Assembly (NCBI GenBank): GCA_964036665.1
Contig: OZ038529.1
Span: 13,958,060 to 14,022,059 of the forward strand
Direction of reading: 5' to 3'
Length of the DNA stretch: 64,000 nucleotides
Source of the DNA: Gordius sp. MW1
Lineage: Eukaryota > Nematomorpha > Gordioida > Gordea > Gordiidae
Shown here: one piece after another, positions 24,316 to 37,300 of the stretch
Layout: the number at the start of each line of letters is the position of its first letter
Position numbering within the stretch: the stretch's first letter is position 1
Position numbers and translations under genes: made by a program
The notes under the pieces: model-generated
What the model was told of the DNA's origin: nothing
What the model saw: only the letters and a program-made list of their open reading frames with translations
Databases searched by the model: none

Positions 24316-26365
24316 TCGATTGACTTCCGAAAAGAGGTTTTAAGCTGCGAGAACTATCATTTTGACAAAAGACAACGTTTTATTGTTGCGATTAGTTTGT
24401 TGTATCGCAACGTGATGCTTAATTTAAAATGGCTCTATGCGATCATGATTTAAAAGTAATAGTTTTCAGATACTGATAAATTTTTACTTGGGATCATAGA
24501 AACCACGTCTGAAAACGACAACTTTCATCGGATGAATACGGTTCAAAGAAAAATATGTGAAAAATTTTAAGGTAAAAATATTTATTTTGTTCGATTCTAT
24601 GTGAAAGAGCATGAAAAAATATATAAAAGTAAGCCAATTTGAGAATCCTATTATCCTCGATTTACTTCCGAAAAGAGGTTTTAAGCTGCCAGAACTATTC
24701 ATTTTGACAAAAGACAACGTTTTATTGTTGCGATTAGTTTGTTGTATCGCAACGTGATGCTTAATTTTTGAAAATGGCTCTATGCGATCATGATTTAAAA
24801 GTAATATTTTTCAGATACTGATAAATTTTTACTTGGGATCATAGAAACCACGTCTGAAAACGACAACTTTCATCGGATGAATACGGTTCAAAGAAAAATA
24901 TGTGAAAAATTTTGAGGTAAAAATATTTATTTTTTTTGATTCTATGTGAAAGAGCATGAAAAAATATATAAAAGTAAGCCAATTTGAGAATCCTATTATC
25001 CTCGATTGACTTCCGAAAAGAGGTTTTAAGCTGAGAGAACTATCATTTGACAAAAGACAACGTTTTATTGTTGCGATTAGTTTGTTGTATCGCAACGTGA
25101 TGCTTAATTTTTGAAAATGGCTCTATGCGATCATGATTTCAAAGTAATAGTTTTCAGATTCTGATAAATTTTTACTTGGGATCATAGAAACCATGTCTGA
25201 AAACGACAACTTCATCGGATGAATACGGTTCAAAGAAAAATATGTGAAAAATTTTGAGGTAAAAATATTTATTTTTTTCGATTCTATGTGAAAGAGCATG
25301 AAAAAATATATAATAGTAAGCCAATTTGAGAATCCTATTATCCTCGATTGACTTCCGAAAAGAGGTTTTAAGCTGCGAGAACTATCATTTTGACAAAAGA
25401 CAACGTATTATTGTTGCGATTAGTTTGTTGTATCGCAACGTGATGCTTAATTTTTGAAAATGGCTCTATGCGATCATGATTTAAAAGTAAAAGTTTTCAT
25501 ATACTGATAAATTTTTACTTGGGATCATAGAAACCACGTCTGAAAACGACAACTTTCATCGGATGAATACGGTTCAAAGAAAAATATGTGAAAAATTTTG
25601 AGGTAAAAATATTTATTTTTTTCGATTCTATGTGAAAGAGCATGAAAAAATATATAAAAGTAAGCCAATTTGAGAATCCTATTATCCTCGATTTAATTAA
25701 GCTGCCAGAACTATAGAACTATTCATTTTGACAAAAGACAACGTTTTATTGTTGCGATTAGTTTGTTGTATCGCAACGTGAGTGCTGAATTTTTGAAAAC
25801 TGCTCTATGCGATTATGATTTCAAAGTAATAGTTTTTAGATTCTGATAAATTTTTACTTGGGATCATAGAAACCACGTCTGAAAACGACAACTTTCATCG
25901 GATGAATACGGTTCAAAGAAAAATATGTGAAAAATTTTGAGGTAAAAATATTTATTTTTTTCGATTCTATGTGAGCATGAAAAAATATATAAAAGTAAGC
26001 CAATTTGAGAATCCTATTATCCTCGATTGACTTCCGAGAAGAGGTTTTAAGCTGAGAGAACTATCATTTGACAAAAGACAACGTTTTATTGTTGCGATTA
26101 GTTTGTTGTATCGCAACGTGATGCTTAATTTTTGAAAATGGCTCTATGCGATCATGATTTAAAAGTAATAGTTTTCAGATACTGATAAATTTTTACTTGG
26201 GATCATAGAAACCACGTCTGAAAACGACAACTTTCATCATATGAATACGGTTCAAAGAAAAATATGTGAAAAATTTTGAGGTAAAAATATTTATTTTTTT
26301 CGATTCTATCTGAAAGAGCATGAAAAAATATATAAAAGTAAGCCAATTTGAGAATCCTATTATCC
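24316..26365. repeat. 6-mer HOR, copy 3 (2050 bp)
   Basis: Third copy (24316, 24657, 25002, 25344, 25688, 26023). Private changes: TTTTTTTTGATTC near 24930, TTTTCATATACTG near 25496 and CTTTCATCATATG near 26232. The next monomer (26366) matches 18495 instead of the type that starts the unit, so the tandem run ends here. Confidence 0.94.
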
Positions 26366-28761
26366 TCGATTTAATTCCGAAAAGAGGTTTTAAGCTGCCA
26401 GAACTATTCATTTTGACAAAAGACAACGTTTTATTGTTGCGATTAGTTTGTTGTATCGCAACGTGAGTGCTGAATTTTTGAAAACTGCTCTATGCGATTA
26501 TGATTTCAAAGTAATACTTTTTAGATTCTGATAAATTTTTAATTGGGATCTTAGAAACCACGTCTGAAAACGACAACTTTTTCAAAGAAAAATATGTGAA
26601 AAATTTTGAGGTAAAATTATTTATTTTTTTCGATTCTATGTGAAAGAGCATAAAAATTATATAAAAATAAGCCAATTTGAGAATCCTATTATCCTCGATT
26701 GACTTCCGAAAAGAGGTTTTAAGCTGAGAGAACTATCATTTGACAAAAGACAACGTTTTATTGTTGCGATTAGTTTGTTGTATCGCAACGTGATGCTTAA
26801 TTTTTGAAAATGGCTCTATGCGATCATGATTTCAAAGTAATAGTTTTCAGATACTGATAAATTTTTACTTGGGATCATAGAAACCACGTCTGAAAACGAC
26901 AACTTTCATCGGATGAATACGGTTCAAAGAAAAATATGTGAAAAATTTTGAGGTAAAAATATTTATTTTTTTTGATTCTATGTGAAAGAGCATGAAAAAA
27001 TATATAAAAGTAAGCCAATTTGAGAATCCTATTATCCTCGATTGACTTCCGAAAAGAGGTTTTAAGCTGCGAGAACTATCATTTTGACAAAAGACAACGT
27101 TTTATTGTTGCGATTATTTTGTTGTATCGCAACGTGGGTGTTTAATTTTTGAAAACTGCTCTATGCGATTATGATTTCAAAGTAATAGTTTCCAGATTCT
27201 GATAAATTTTTACTTGGGATCATAGAAACCACGTCTGAAAACGACAACTTTCATCGGATGAATACGGTTCAAAGAAAAATATGTGAAAAATTTTAAGGTA
27301 AAAATATTTATTATTTCGATTCTATGTGAAAGAGCATGAAAAAATATATAAAAGTAAGCCAATTTGAGAATCCTATTATCCTTGATTTACTTCCGAAAAG
27401 AGGTTTTAAGCTGCCAGAACTATTCATTTTGACAAAAGACAACGTTTTATTGTTGCGATTAGTTTGTTGTATCGCAACGTGAGTGCTGAATTTTTGAAAA
27501 CTGCTCTATGCGATTATGATTTCAAAGTATTAGTTTTTAGATTCTGATAAATTTTTAATTGGGATCATAGAAACCATGTCTGAAAACGACAACTTTCATC
27601 GGATGAATAAGGTTCAAAGAAAAATAAGTGAAAAATTTTGAGGTAAAAATATTTATTTTTTTTCGATTCTATGTGAAAGAGCATGAAAAAATATATAAAA
27701 GTAAGCCAATTTGAGAATCCTATTATCCTCGATTGACTTCCGAAAAGAGGTTTTAAGCTGAGAGAACTATCATTTGACAAAAGACAACGTTTTATTGTTG
27801 CGATTAGTTTGTTGTATCGCAACGTGATGCTTAATTTTTGAAAATGGCTCTATGCGATCATGATTTCAAAGTAATAGTTTTCAGATTCTGATAAATTTTT
27901 ACTTGGGATCATAGAAACCACGTCTGAAAACGACAACTTTCATCGGATGAATACGGTTCAAAGAAAAATATGTGAAAAATTTTGAGGTAAAAATATTTAT
28001 TTTTTTCGATTCTATGTGAAAGAGCATGAAAAAATATATAATAGTAAGCCAATTTGAGAATCCTATTATCCTCGATTGACTTCCGAAAAGAGGTTTTAAG
28101 CTGCGAGAACTATCATTTTGACAAAAGACAACGTTTTATTGTTGCGATTAGTTTGTTGTATCGCAACGTGATGCTTAATTTTTGAAAATGGCTCTATGCG
28201 ATCATGATTTAAAAGTAATAGTTTTCAGATACTGATAAATTTTTACTTGGGATCATAGAAACCACGTCTGAAAACGACAACTTTCATCGGATGAATACGG
28301 TTCAAAGAAAAATATGTGAAAAATTTTGAGGTAAAAATATTTATTTTTTTCGATTCTATGTGAAAGAGCATGAAAAAATATATAAAAGTAAGCCAATTTG
28401 AGAATCCTATTATCCTCGATTTACTTCCGAAAAGAGGTTTTAAGCTGCCAGAACTATTCATTGTGACAAAAGACAACGTTTTATTGTTGCGATTAGTTTG
28501 TTGTATCGCAACGTGATGCTTAAGTTTTGAAAATGGCTCTATGCGATTATGATTTCAAAGTAATAGTTTTCAGAATCTGATAAATTTTTACTTGGGATCA
28601 TAGAAACCACGTCTGAAAACGAGAACTTTCATCGGATGAATACGGTTCAAAGAAAAATATGTGAAAAATTTTGAGGTAAAAATATTTATTTTTTTTTGAT
28701 TCTATGTGAAAGAGCATGAAATAATATATAAAAGTAAGCCAATTTGAGAATCCTATTATCC
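26366..28761. repeat. Central sub-lineage domain, last part (7 monomers)
   Basis: Monomers at 26366, 26695, 27038, 27382, 27729, 28072 and 28416. They correspond to 18495-20557 at an offset of about 7.86 kb, apart from the short 329-bp monomer 26366, which has lost the CATCGGATGAATACGG block (CAACTTTTTCAAAG at 26574). Taken with the 2050-bp copies, this suggests the 6-mer expanded inside a pre-existing longer unit. Confidence 0.82.
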
Positions 28762-29504
28762 TCGATTTAATTCCGAAAAGAGGTTTTAGCTGCCAGAACT
28801 ATTCATTTTGACAAAAGACAACGTTTTATTGTTGCGATTGTTTGTTGTATCGCAACGTGAGTGCTGAATTTTTGAAAACTGCTCTATGCGATTATGATTT
28901 CAAAGTAATACTTTTTAGATTCTGATAAACTTTTACTTTTTATCATCGAAACCACGTCTGAAAACGACAACTTTCATCGGATGCATACGGTTGAAAGAAA
29001 AATATGTGAAAATTTTTGAGGTAAAAATATTAATTTTTTTCGATTCTATGTGAAAGAGCATAAAAAAATATATAAAAGTAAGCCAATTTGAGAATCCTAT
29101 TATCCTTGATTGACTTCCGAAAAGAGGTTTTAAGCTGCGAGAACTATTCATTTTGACAAAAGACAACGTTTTATTGTTGCGATTAGTTTGTTGAATCGCA
29201 ACGTGAGTGCTTAATTTTTCAAAAATGCACTATGCGATCATGATTTTAAAGTAATAGTTTTCTGATTCTGATAAATTTTTACTTTTTATCATCGAAACCA
29301 CTTCTGAAAACGACAACTTTCATCGGATGCATACGGTTGAAAGAAAAATATGTGAAAAATTTTGAGGTACAAATATTTATTTTTTTTGATTCTATGTTAA
29401 AGAGCATGAAAAAATATATAAAAGTAAGCCAATTTGAGAATCCTATTATCCTCGATTGACTTCCGAAAAGAGGTTTAGCTGCGAGAACTATCATTTTGAC
29501 AAAA

Positions 29505-29529
29505 GACAACATTAGTTTGTTGTATCGCA
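29505..29529. other. Stem-loop left-arm deletion (14-bp loss), example
   Basis: GACAAC is joined directly to ATTAGTTTG at 29510/29511, removing GTTTTATTGTTGCG and therefore most of the left arm. The same junction is present at about 34623, 37705, 38037, 39398 and 39730. Some copies are explained by HOR duplication (29510 and 34623 are 5113 bp apart). Confidence 0.88.
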
Positions 29530-30793
29530 ACGTGAGTGCTTAATTTTTCAAAAATGCACTATGCGATCATGATTTTAAGTAATAGTTTTCTGATTCTGAT
29601 AAATTTTTACTTTTTATCATCGAAACCACTTCTGAAAACGACAACTTTCATCGGATGCATACGGTTGAAAGAAAAATATGTGAAAAATTTTGAGGTAAAA
29701 ATATTTATTTTTTTCGATTCTATGTGAAAGAGCATGAAAAATATATAAAGTAAGACAATTTGAGAATCCTATTATCCTCGATTGACTTCCGAAAGAGGTT
29801 TTAAGCTGCGAGAACTATCATTTTGACAAAAGACAACGTTTTATTGTTGCGATTAGTTTGTTGTGTCGCAACGTGATGCTTAATTTTTGAAAATGGCTCT
29901 ATGCGATCATGATTTCAAAGTAATAGTTTTCAGATTCTGATAAATTTTTACTTTTTATCATCGAAACCACGTCTGAAAACGACAACTTTCATCGGATGCA
30001 TACGGTTGAAAGAAAAATATGTGAAAATTTTTGAGGTAAAAATATTAATTTTTTTCGATTCTATGTAAAAGAGCATGAAAAAATATATAAAAGTAAGCCA
30101 ATTTGAGAATTCTATTATCCTTGATTGACTTCCGAAAAGAGGTTTTAAGCTGCGAGAACTATTCATTTTGACAAAAGACAACGTTTTATTGTTGCGATTA
30201 GTTTGTTGAATCGCAACGTGAGTGCTTAATTTTTCAAAAATGCACTATGCGATCATGATTTTAAAGTAATAGTTTTCTGATTCTGATAAATTTTTACTTT
30301 TTATCATCGAAACCACTTCTGAAAACGACAACTTTCATCGGATGCATACGGTTGAAAGAAAAATATGTGAAAAATTTTGAGGTACAAATATTTATTTTTT
30401 TCGATTCTATGTGAAAGAGCATGAAAAAATATATAAAGTAAGACAATTTGAGAATCCTATTATCCTCGATTGACTTCCGAAAAGAGGTTTTAAGCTGCGA
30501 GAACTATCATTTTGACAAAAGACAACGTTTTATTGTTGCGATTAGTTTGTTGTATCGCAACGTGAGTGCTGAATTTTTGAAAACTGCTCTATGCGATTAT
30601 GATTTCAAAGTAATACTTTTTAGATTCTGATAAATTTTTAATTGGGATCTTAGAAACCACGTCTGAAAACGACAACTTTTTCAAAGAAAAATATGTGAAA
30701 AATTTTGAGGTAAAATTATTTATTTTTTTCGATTCTATGTGAAAGAGCATAAAAATTATATAAAAATAAGCCAATTTGAGAATCCTATTATCC

Positions 30794-31808
30794 TCGATTG
30801 ACTTCCGAAAAGAGGTTTTAAGCTGAGAGAACTATCATTTGACAAAAGACAACGTTTTATTGTTGCGATTAGTTTGTTGTATCGCAACGTGATGCTTAAT
30901 TTTTGAAAATGGCTCTATGCGATCATGATTTCAAAGTAATAGTTTTCAGATACTGATAAATTTTTACTTGGGATCATAGAAACCACGTCTGAAAACGACA
31001 ACTTTCATCGGATGAATACGGTTCAAAGAAAAATATGTGAAAAATTTTGAGGTAAAAATATTTATTTTTTTTGATTCTATGTGAAAGAGCATGAAAAAAT
31101 ATATAAAAGTAAGCCAATTTGAGAATCCTATTATCCTCGATTGACTTCCGAATAGAGGTTTTAAGCTGAGAGAACTATCATTTGACAAAAGACAACGTTT
31201 TATTGTTGCGATTAGTTTGTTGTATCGCAACGTGATGCTTAATTTTTGAAAATGGCTCTATGCGATCATGATTTAAAAGTAATAGTTTTCAGATACTGAT
31301 AAATTTTTACTTGGGATCATAGAAACCACGTCTGAAAACGACAACTTTCATCGGATGAATACGGTTCAAAGAAAAATATGTGAAAAATTTTGAGGTAAAA
31401 ATATTTATTTTTTTCGATTCTATCTGAAAGAGCATGAAAAAATATATAAAAGTAAGCCAATTTGAGAATCCTATTATCCTCGATTTAATTCCGAAAAGAG
31501 GTTTTAAGCTGCCAGAACTATTCATTTTGACAAAAGACAACGTTTTATTGTTGCGATTAGTTTGTTGTATCGCAACGTGAGTGCTGAATTTTTGAAAACT
31601 GCTCTATGCGATTATGATTTCAAAGTAATACTTTTTAGATTCTGATAAATTTTTAATTGGGATCTTAGAAACCACGTCTGAAAACGACAACTTTTTCAAA
31701 GAAAAATATGTGAAAAATTTTGAGGTAAAATTATTTATTTTTTTCGATTCTATGTGAAAGAGCATAAAAATTATATAAAAATAAGCCAATTTGAGAATCC
31801 TATTATCC
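30794..31808. repeat. 3-mer HOR, copy 1 (1015 bp)
   Basis: Monomers 30794, 31137 and 31480; the third is the short form lacking the CATCGGATG block. It repeats at 31809. The first two also match 26695 and 27038 at +4099 bp, so this trimer was transferred from the central domain. Its upstream edge lies inside monomer 30466, which changes mid-unit from the GTAAGACAATTTG lineage to the CTGAATTTTTGAAAACTGC lineage. Confidence 0.88.
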
Positions 31809-32823
31809 TCGATTGACTTCCGAAAAGAGGTTTTAAGCTGAGAGAACTATCATTTGACAAAAGACAACGTTTTATTGTTGCGATTAGTTTGTTGTATCGC
31901 AACGTGATGCTTAATTTTTGAAAATGGCTCTATGCGATCATGATTTCAAAGTAATAGTTTTCAGATACTGATAAATTTTTACTTGGGATCATAGAAACCA
32001 CGTCTGAAAACGACAACTTTCATCGGATGAATACGGTTCAAAGAAAAATATGTGAAAAATTTTGAGGTAAAAATATTTATTTTTTTTGATTCTATGTGAA
32101 AGAGCATGAAAAAATATATAAAAGTAAGCCAATTTGAGAATCCTATTATCCTCGATTGACTTCCGAATAGAGGTTTTAAGCTGAGAGAACTATCATTTGA
32201 CAAAAGACAACGTTTTATTGTTGCGATTAGTTTGTTGTATCGCAACGTGATGCTTAATTTTTGAAAATGGCTCTATGCGATCATGATTTAAAAGTAATAG
32301 TTTTCAGATACTGATAAATTTTTACTTGGGATCATAGAAACCACGTCTGAAAACGACAACTTTCATCGGATGAATACGGTTCAAAGAAAAATATGTGAAA
32401 AATTTTGAGGTAAAAATATTTATTTTTTTCGATTCTATGTGAAAGAGCATGAAAAAATATATAAAAGTAAGCCAATTTGAGAATCCTATTATCCTCGATT
32501 TAATTCCGAAAAGAGGTTTTAGCTGCCAGAACTATTCATTTTGACAAAAGACAACGTTTTATTGTTGCGATTGTTTGTTGTATCGCAACGTGAGTGCTGA
32601 ATTTTTGAAAACTGCTCTATGCGATTATGATTTCAAAGTAATACTTTTTAGATTCTGATAAACTTTTACTTTTTATCATCGAAACCACGTCTGAAAACGA
32701 CAACTTTCATCGGATGCATACGGTTGAAAGAAAAATATGTGAAAATTTTTGAGGTAAAAATATTAATTTTTTTCGATTCTATGTGAAAGAGCATAAAAAA
32801 ATATATAAAAGTAAGCCAATTTG
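31809..32823. repeat. 3-mer HOR, copy 2 (1015 bp)
   Basis: Second copy with monomers at 31809, 32152 and 32495. It shares the rare CCGAATAGAGG change (31149 and 32164) with copy 1. The third monomer is not the short form but leads into the 3733-bp duplicate of 28762, so the copy is complete only for its first two monomers and the start of the third. Confidence 0.82.
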
Positions 32824-35800
32824 AGAATCCTATTATCCTTGATTGACTTCCGAAAAGAGGTTTTAAGCTGCGAGAACTATTCATTTTGACAAAAGACAAC
32901 GTTTTATTGTTGCGATTAGTTTGTTGAATCGCAACGTGAGTGCTTAATTTTTCAAAAATGCACTATGCGATCATGATTTTAAAGTAATAGTTTTCTGATT
33001 CTGATAAATTTTTACTTTTTATCATCGAAACCACTTCTGAAAACGACAACTTTCATCGGATGCATACGGTTGAAAGAAAAATATGTGAAAAATTTTGAGG
33101 TACAAATATTTATTTTTTTCGATTCTATGTGAAAGAGCATGAAAAAATATATAAAGTAAGACAATTTGAGAATCCTATTATCCTCGATTGACTTCCGAAA
33201 AGAGGTTTTAAGCTGCGAGAACTATCATTTTGACAAAAGACAACGTTTTATTGTTGCGATTAGTTTGTTGTGTCGCAACGTGATGCTTAATTTTTGAAAA
33301 TGGCTCTATGCGATCATGATTTCAAAGTAATTGTTTTCAGATTCTGATAAATTTTTACTTTTTATCATCGAAACCACGTCTGAAAACGACAACTTTCATC
33401 GGATGCATACGGTTGAAAGAAAAATATGTGAAAATTTTTGAGGTAAAAATATTTATTTTTTTCGATTCTATGTGAAAGAGCATGAAAAAATATATAAAAG
33501 TAAGCCAATTTGAGAATCCTATTATCCTTGATTGACTTCCGAAAAGAGGTTTTAAGCTGCGAGAACTATCATTTTGACAAAAGACAACGTTTTATTGTTG
33601 CGATTATTTTATTGTATCGCAACGTGAGTGCTTAATTTTTAAAAACTGCTCTATGCGATTATGATTTCAAAGTAATAGTTTTTAGATTCTGATAAATTTT
33701 TACTTGGGATCATAGAAACAACGTCTGAAAACGACAACTTTCATCGGATGAATACGGTTCAAAGAAAAATATGTGAAAAATTTTAAGGTAAAAATATTTA
33801 TTTTTTTCGATTCTATGTGAAAGAGCATGAAAAAATACATAAAAGTAAGCCAATTTGAGAATCCTATTATCCTCGATTTACTTCCGAAAAGAGGTTTTAA
33901 GCTGCGAGAACTATTCATTTTGACAAAAGACAACGTTTTATTGTAGCGATTAGTTTGTTGTATCGCAACGTGAGTGCTTAATTTTTGAAAATGGCTCTAT
34001 GCGATCATGATTTCAAAGTAATAGTTTTTAGATTCTGATAAATTTTTACTTGGGATCATAGAAACCACGTCTGAAAACGACAACTTTCATCGGATGAATA
34101 CGGTTCAAAGAAAAATATGTGAAAAATTTTAAGGTAAAAATATTTATTTTTTTCGATTCTATGTGAAAGAGCATGAAAAAATATATAAAAGTAAGCCAAT
34201 TTGAGAATTCTATTATCCTTGATTGACTTCCGAAAAGAGGTTTTAAGCTGCGAGAACTATTCATTTTGACAAAAGACAACGTTTTATTGTTGCGATTAGT
34301 TTGTTGTATCGCAACGTGAGTGCTTAATTTTTCAAAAATGCACTATGCGATCATGATTTAAATGTAATAGTTTTCAGATTCTGATAAATTTTTACTTGGG
34401 ATCATAGAAACCACCTCTGAAAACGACAACTTTCATCGGATGAATACGGTTCAAAGAAAAATATGTGAAAATTTTTGAGGTAAAAATATTTATTTTTTTT
34501 GATTCTATGTTAAAGAGCATGAAAAAATATATAAAAGTAAGCCAATTTGAGAATCCTATTATCCTCGATTGACTTCCGAAAAGAGGTTTAGCTGCGAGAA
34601 CTATCATTTTGACAAAAGACAACATTAGTTTGTTGTATCGCAACGTGAGTGCTTAATTTTTCAAAAATGCACTATGCGATCATGATTTTAAGTAATAGTT
34701 TTCTGATTCTGATAAATTTTTACTTTTTATCATCGAAACCACTTCTGAAAACGACAACTTTCATCGGATGCATACGGTTGAAAGAAAAATATGTGAAAAA
34801 TTTTGAGGTAAAAATATTTATTTTTTTCGATTCTATGTGAAAGAGCATGAAAAATATATAAAGTAAGACAATTTGAGAATCCTATTATCCTCGATTGACT
34901 TCCGAAAGAGGTTTTAAGCTGCGAGAACTATCATTTTGACAAAAGACAACGTTTTATTGTTGCGATTAGTTTGTTGTGTCGCAACGTGATGCTTAATTTT
35001 TGAAAATGGCTCTATGCGATCATGATTTCAAAGTAATAGTTTTCAGATTCTGATAAATTTTTACTTTTTATCATCGAAACCACGTCTGAAAACGACAACT
35101 TTCATCGGATGCATACGGTTGAAAGAAAAATATGTGAAAATTTTTGAGGTAAAAATATTAATTTTTTTCGATTCTATGTAAAAGAGCATGAAAAAATATA
35201 TAAAAGTAAGCCAATTTGAGAATTCTATTATCCTTGATTGACTTCCGAAAAGAGGTTTTAAGCTGCGAGAACTATTCATTTTGACAAAAGACAACGTTTT
35301 ATTGTTGCGATTAGTTTGTTGAATCGCAACGTGAGTGCTTAATTTTTCAAAAATGCACTATGCGATCATGATTTTAAAGTAATAGTTTTCTGATTCTGAT
35401 AAATTTTTACTTTTTATCATCGAAACCACTTCTGAAAACGACAACTTTCATCGGATGCATACGGTTGAAAGAAAAATATGTGAAAAATTTTGAGGTAAAA
35501 ATATTTATTTTTTTCGATTCTATGTGAAAGAGCATGAAAAAATATATAAAGTAAGACAATTTGAGAATCCTATTATCCTCGATTGACTTCCGAAAAGAGG
35601 TTTTAAGCTGCGAGAACTATCATTTTGACAAAAGACAACGTTTTATTGTTGCGATTAGTTTGTTGTGTCGCAACGTGATGCTTAATTTTTGAAAATGGCT
35701 CTATGCGATCATGATTTCAAAGTAATTGTTTTCAGATTCTGATAAATTTTTACTTTTTATCATCGAAACCACGTCTGAAAACGACAACTTTCATCGGATG

Positions 35801-37300
35801 CATACGGTTGAAAGAAAAATATGTGAAAATTTTTGAGGTAAAAATATTTATTTTTTTCGATTCTATGTGAAAGAGCATGAAAAAATATATAAAAGTAAGC
35901 CAATTTGAGAATCCTATTATCCTTGATTGACTTCCGAAAAGAGGTTTTAAGCTGCGAGAACTATCATTTTGACAAAAGACAACGTTTTATTGTTGCGATT
36001 ATTTTATTGTATCGCAACGTGAGTGCTTAATTTTTGAAAACTGCTCTATGCGATTATGATTTCAAAGTAATAGTTTTTAGATTCTGATAAATTTTTACTT
36101 GGGATCATCGAAACCACGTCTGAAAACGACAACTTTCATCGGATGAATACGGTTCAAAGAAAAATATGTGAAAAATTTTAAGGTAAAAATATTTATTTTT
36201 TTCGATTCTATGTGAAAGAGCATGAAAAAATACATAAAAGTAAGCCAATTTGAGAATCCTATTATCCTCGATTTACTTCCGAAAAGAGGTTTTAAGCTGC
36301 CATAACTATTCATTTTGACAAAAGACAACGTTTTATTGTTGCGATTAGTTTGTTGTATCGCAACGTGAGTGCTGAATTTTTGAAAACTGCTCTATGCGAT
36401 TATGATTTCAAAGTAATAGTTTTTAGATTCTGATAAATTTTTAATTGGGATCATAGAAACAACGTCTGAAAACGACAACTTTCATCGGATGAATACGGTT
36501 CAAAGAAAAATATGTGAAAAATTTTAAGGTAAAAATATTTATTTTTTTCGATTCTATGTGAAAGAGCATAAAAAAATATATAAAAGTAAGCCAATTTGAG
36601 AATCCTATTATCCTCGATTGACTTCCGAAAAGAGGTTTTAAGCTGCGAGAACTATCATTTTGACAAAAGACAACGTTTTATTGTTGAGATTATTTTATTG
36701 TATCGCAACGTGAGTGCTTAATTTTAGAAAACTGCTCTATGCGATTATGATTTCAAAGTAATAGTTTTTAGATTCTGATAAATTTTTACTTGGGATCATA
36801 GAAACCACGTCTGAAAACGACAACTTTCATCGGAAGAATACGGTTCAAAGAAAAATATGTGAAAAATTTTAAGGTAAAAATATTTATTTTTTTCGATTCT
36901 ATGTGAAAGAGCATGAAAAAATACATAAAAGTAAGCCAATTTGAGAATCCTATTATCCTCGATTGACTTCCGAAAAGAGGTTTTAAGCTGCGAGAACTAT
37001 CATTTTGACAAAAGACAACGTTTTATTGTTGCGATTAGTTTTTGTATCGCAACGTGAGTGCTTAATTTTTCAAAAATGCACTATGCGATCATGATTTTAA
37101 AGTAATAGTTTTCTGATTCTGATAAATTTTTACTTTTTATCATCGAAACCACGTCTGAAAACGACAACTTTCATCGGATGCATACGGTAAGAAAAATATG
37201 TGAAAAATTTTGAGGTAAAAATATTTTTTTTTTTTCAATTCTATGTGAAAGAGCATGAAAAAATATATAAAAGTAAGGCAATTTGAGAATCCTATTATCC

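Larger units (their letters stand above)
28762..37300. repeat. Mosaic domain with nested 1015, 2395, 3733 and 5113-bp duplications
   Basis: Monomer starts: 28762, 29106, 29452, 29778, 30121, 30466, 30794, 31137, 31480, 31809, 32152, 32495, 32839, 33184, 33528, 33873, 34219, 34565, 34891, 35234, 35579, 35923, 36268, 36614, 36959. Exact offsets: 28762 and 29106 to 32495 and 32839 (3733); 29452, 29778, 30121 and 30466 to 34565, 34891, 35234 and 35579 (5113); 33184 and 33873 to 35579 and 36268 (2395). Class A states return here, mixed with central-domain types. Markers are CCACTTCTG, GTAAGACAATTTG and TTGTGTCGCAACG. Confidence 0.85.

Noticed and set aside
29536..34840. Plus-strand ORFs at 29536-29727, 30448-30630 and 34649-34840
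   Set aside because: They lie entirely in satellite sequence. 29536 and 34649 are the same segment duplicated at 5113 bp. They exist only because of the 14-bp and other small deletions in those monomers.
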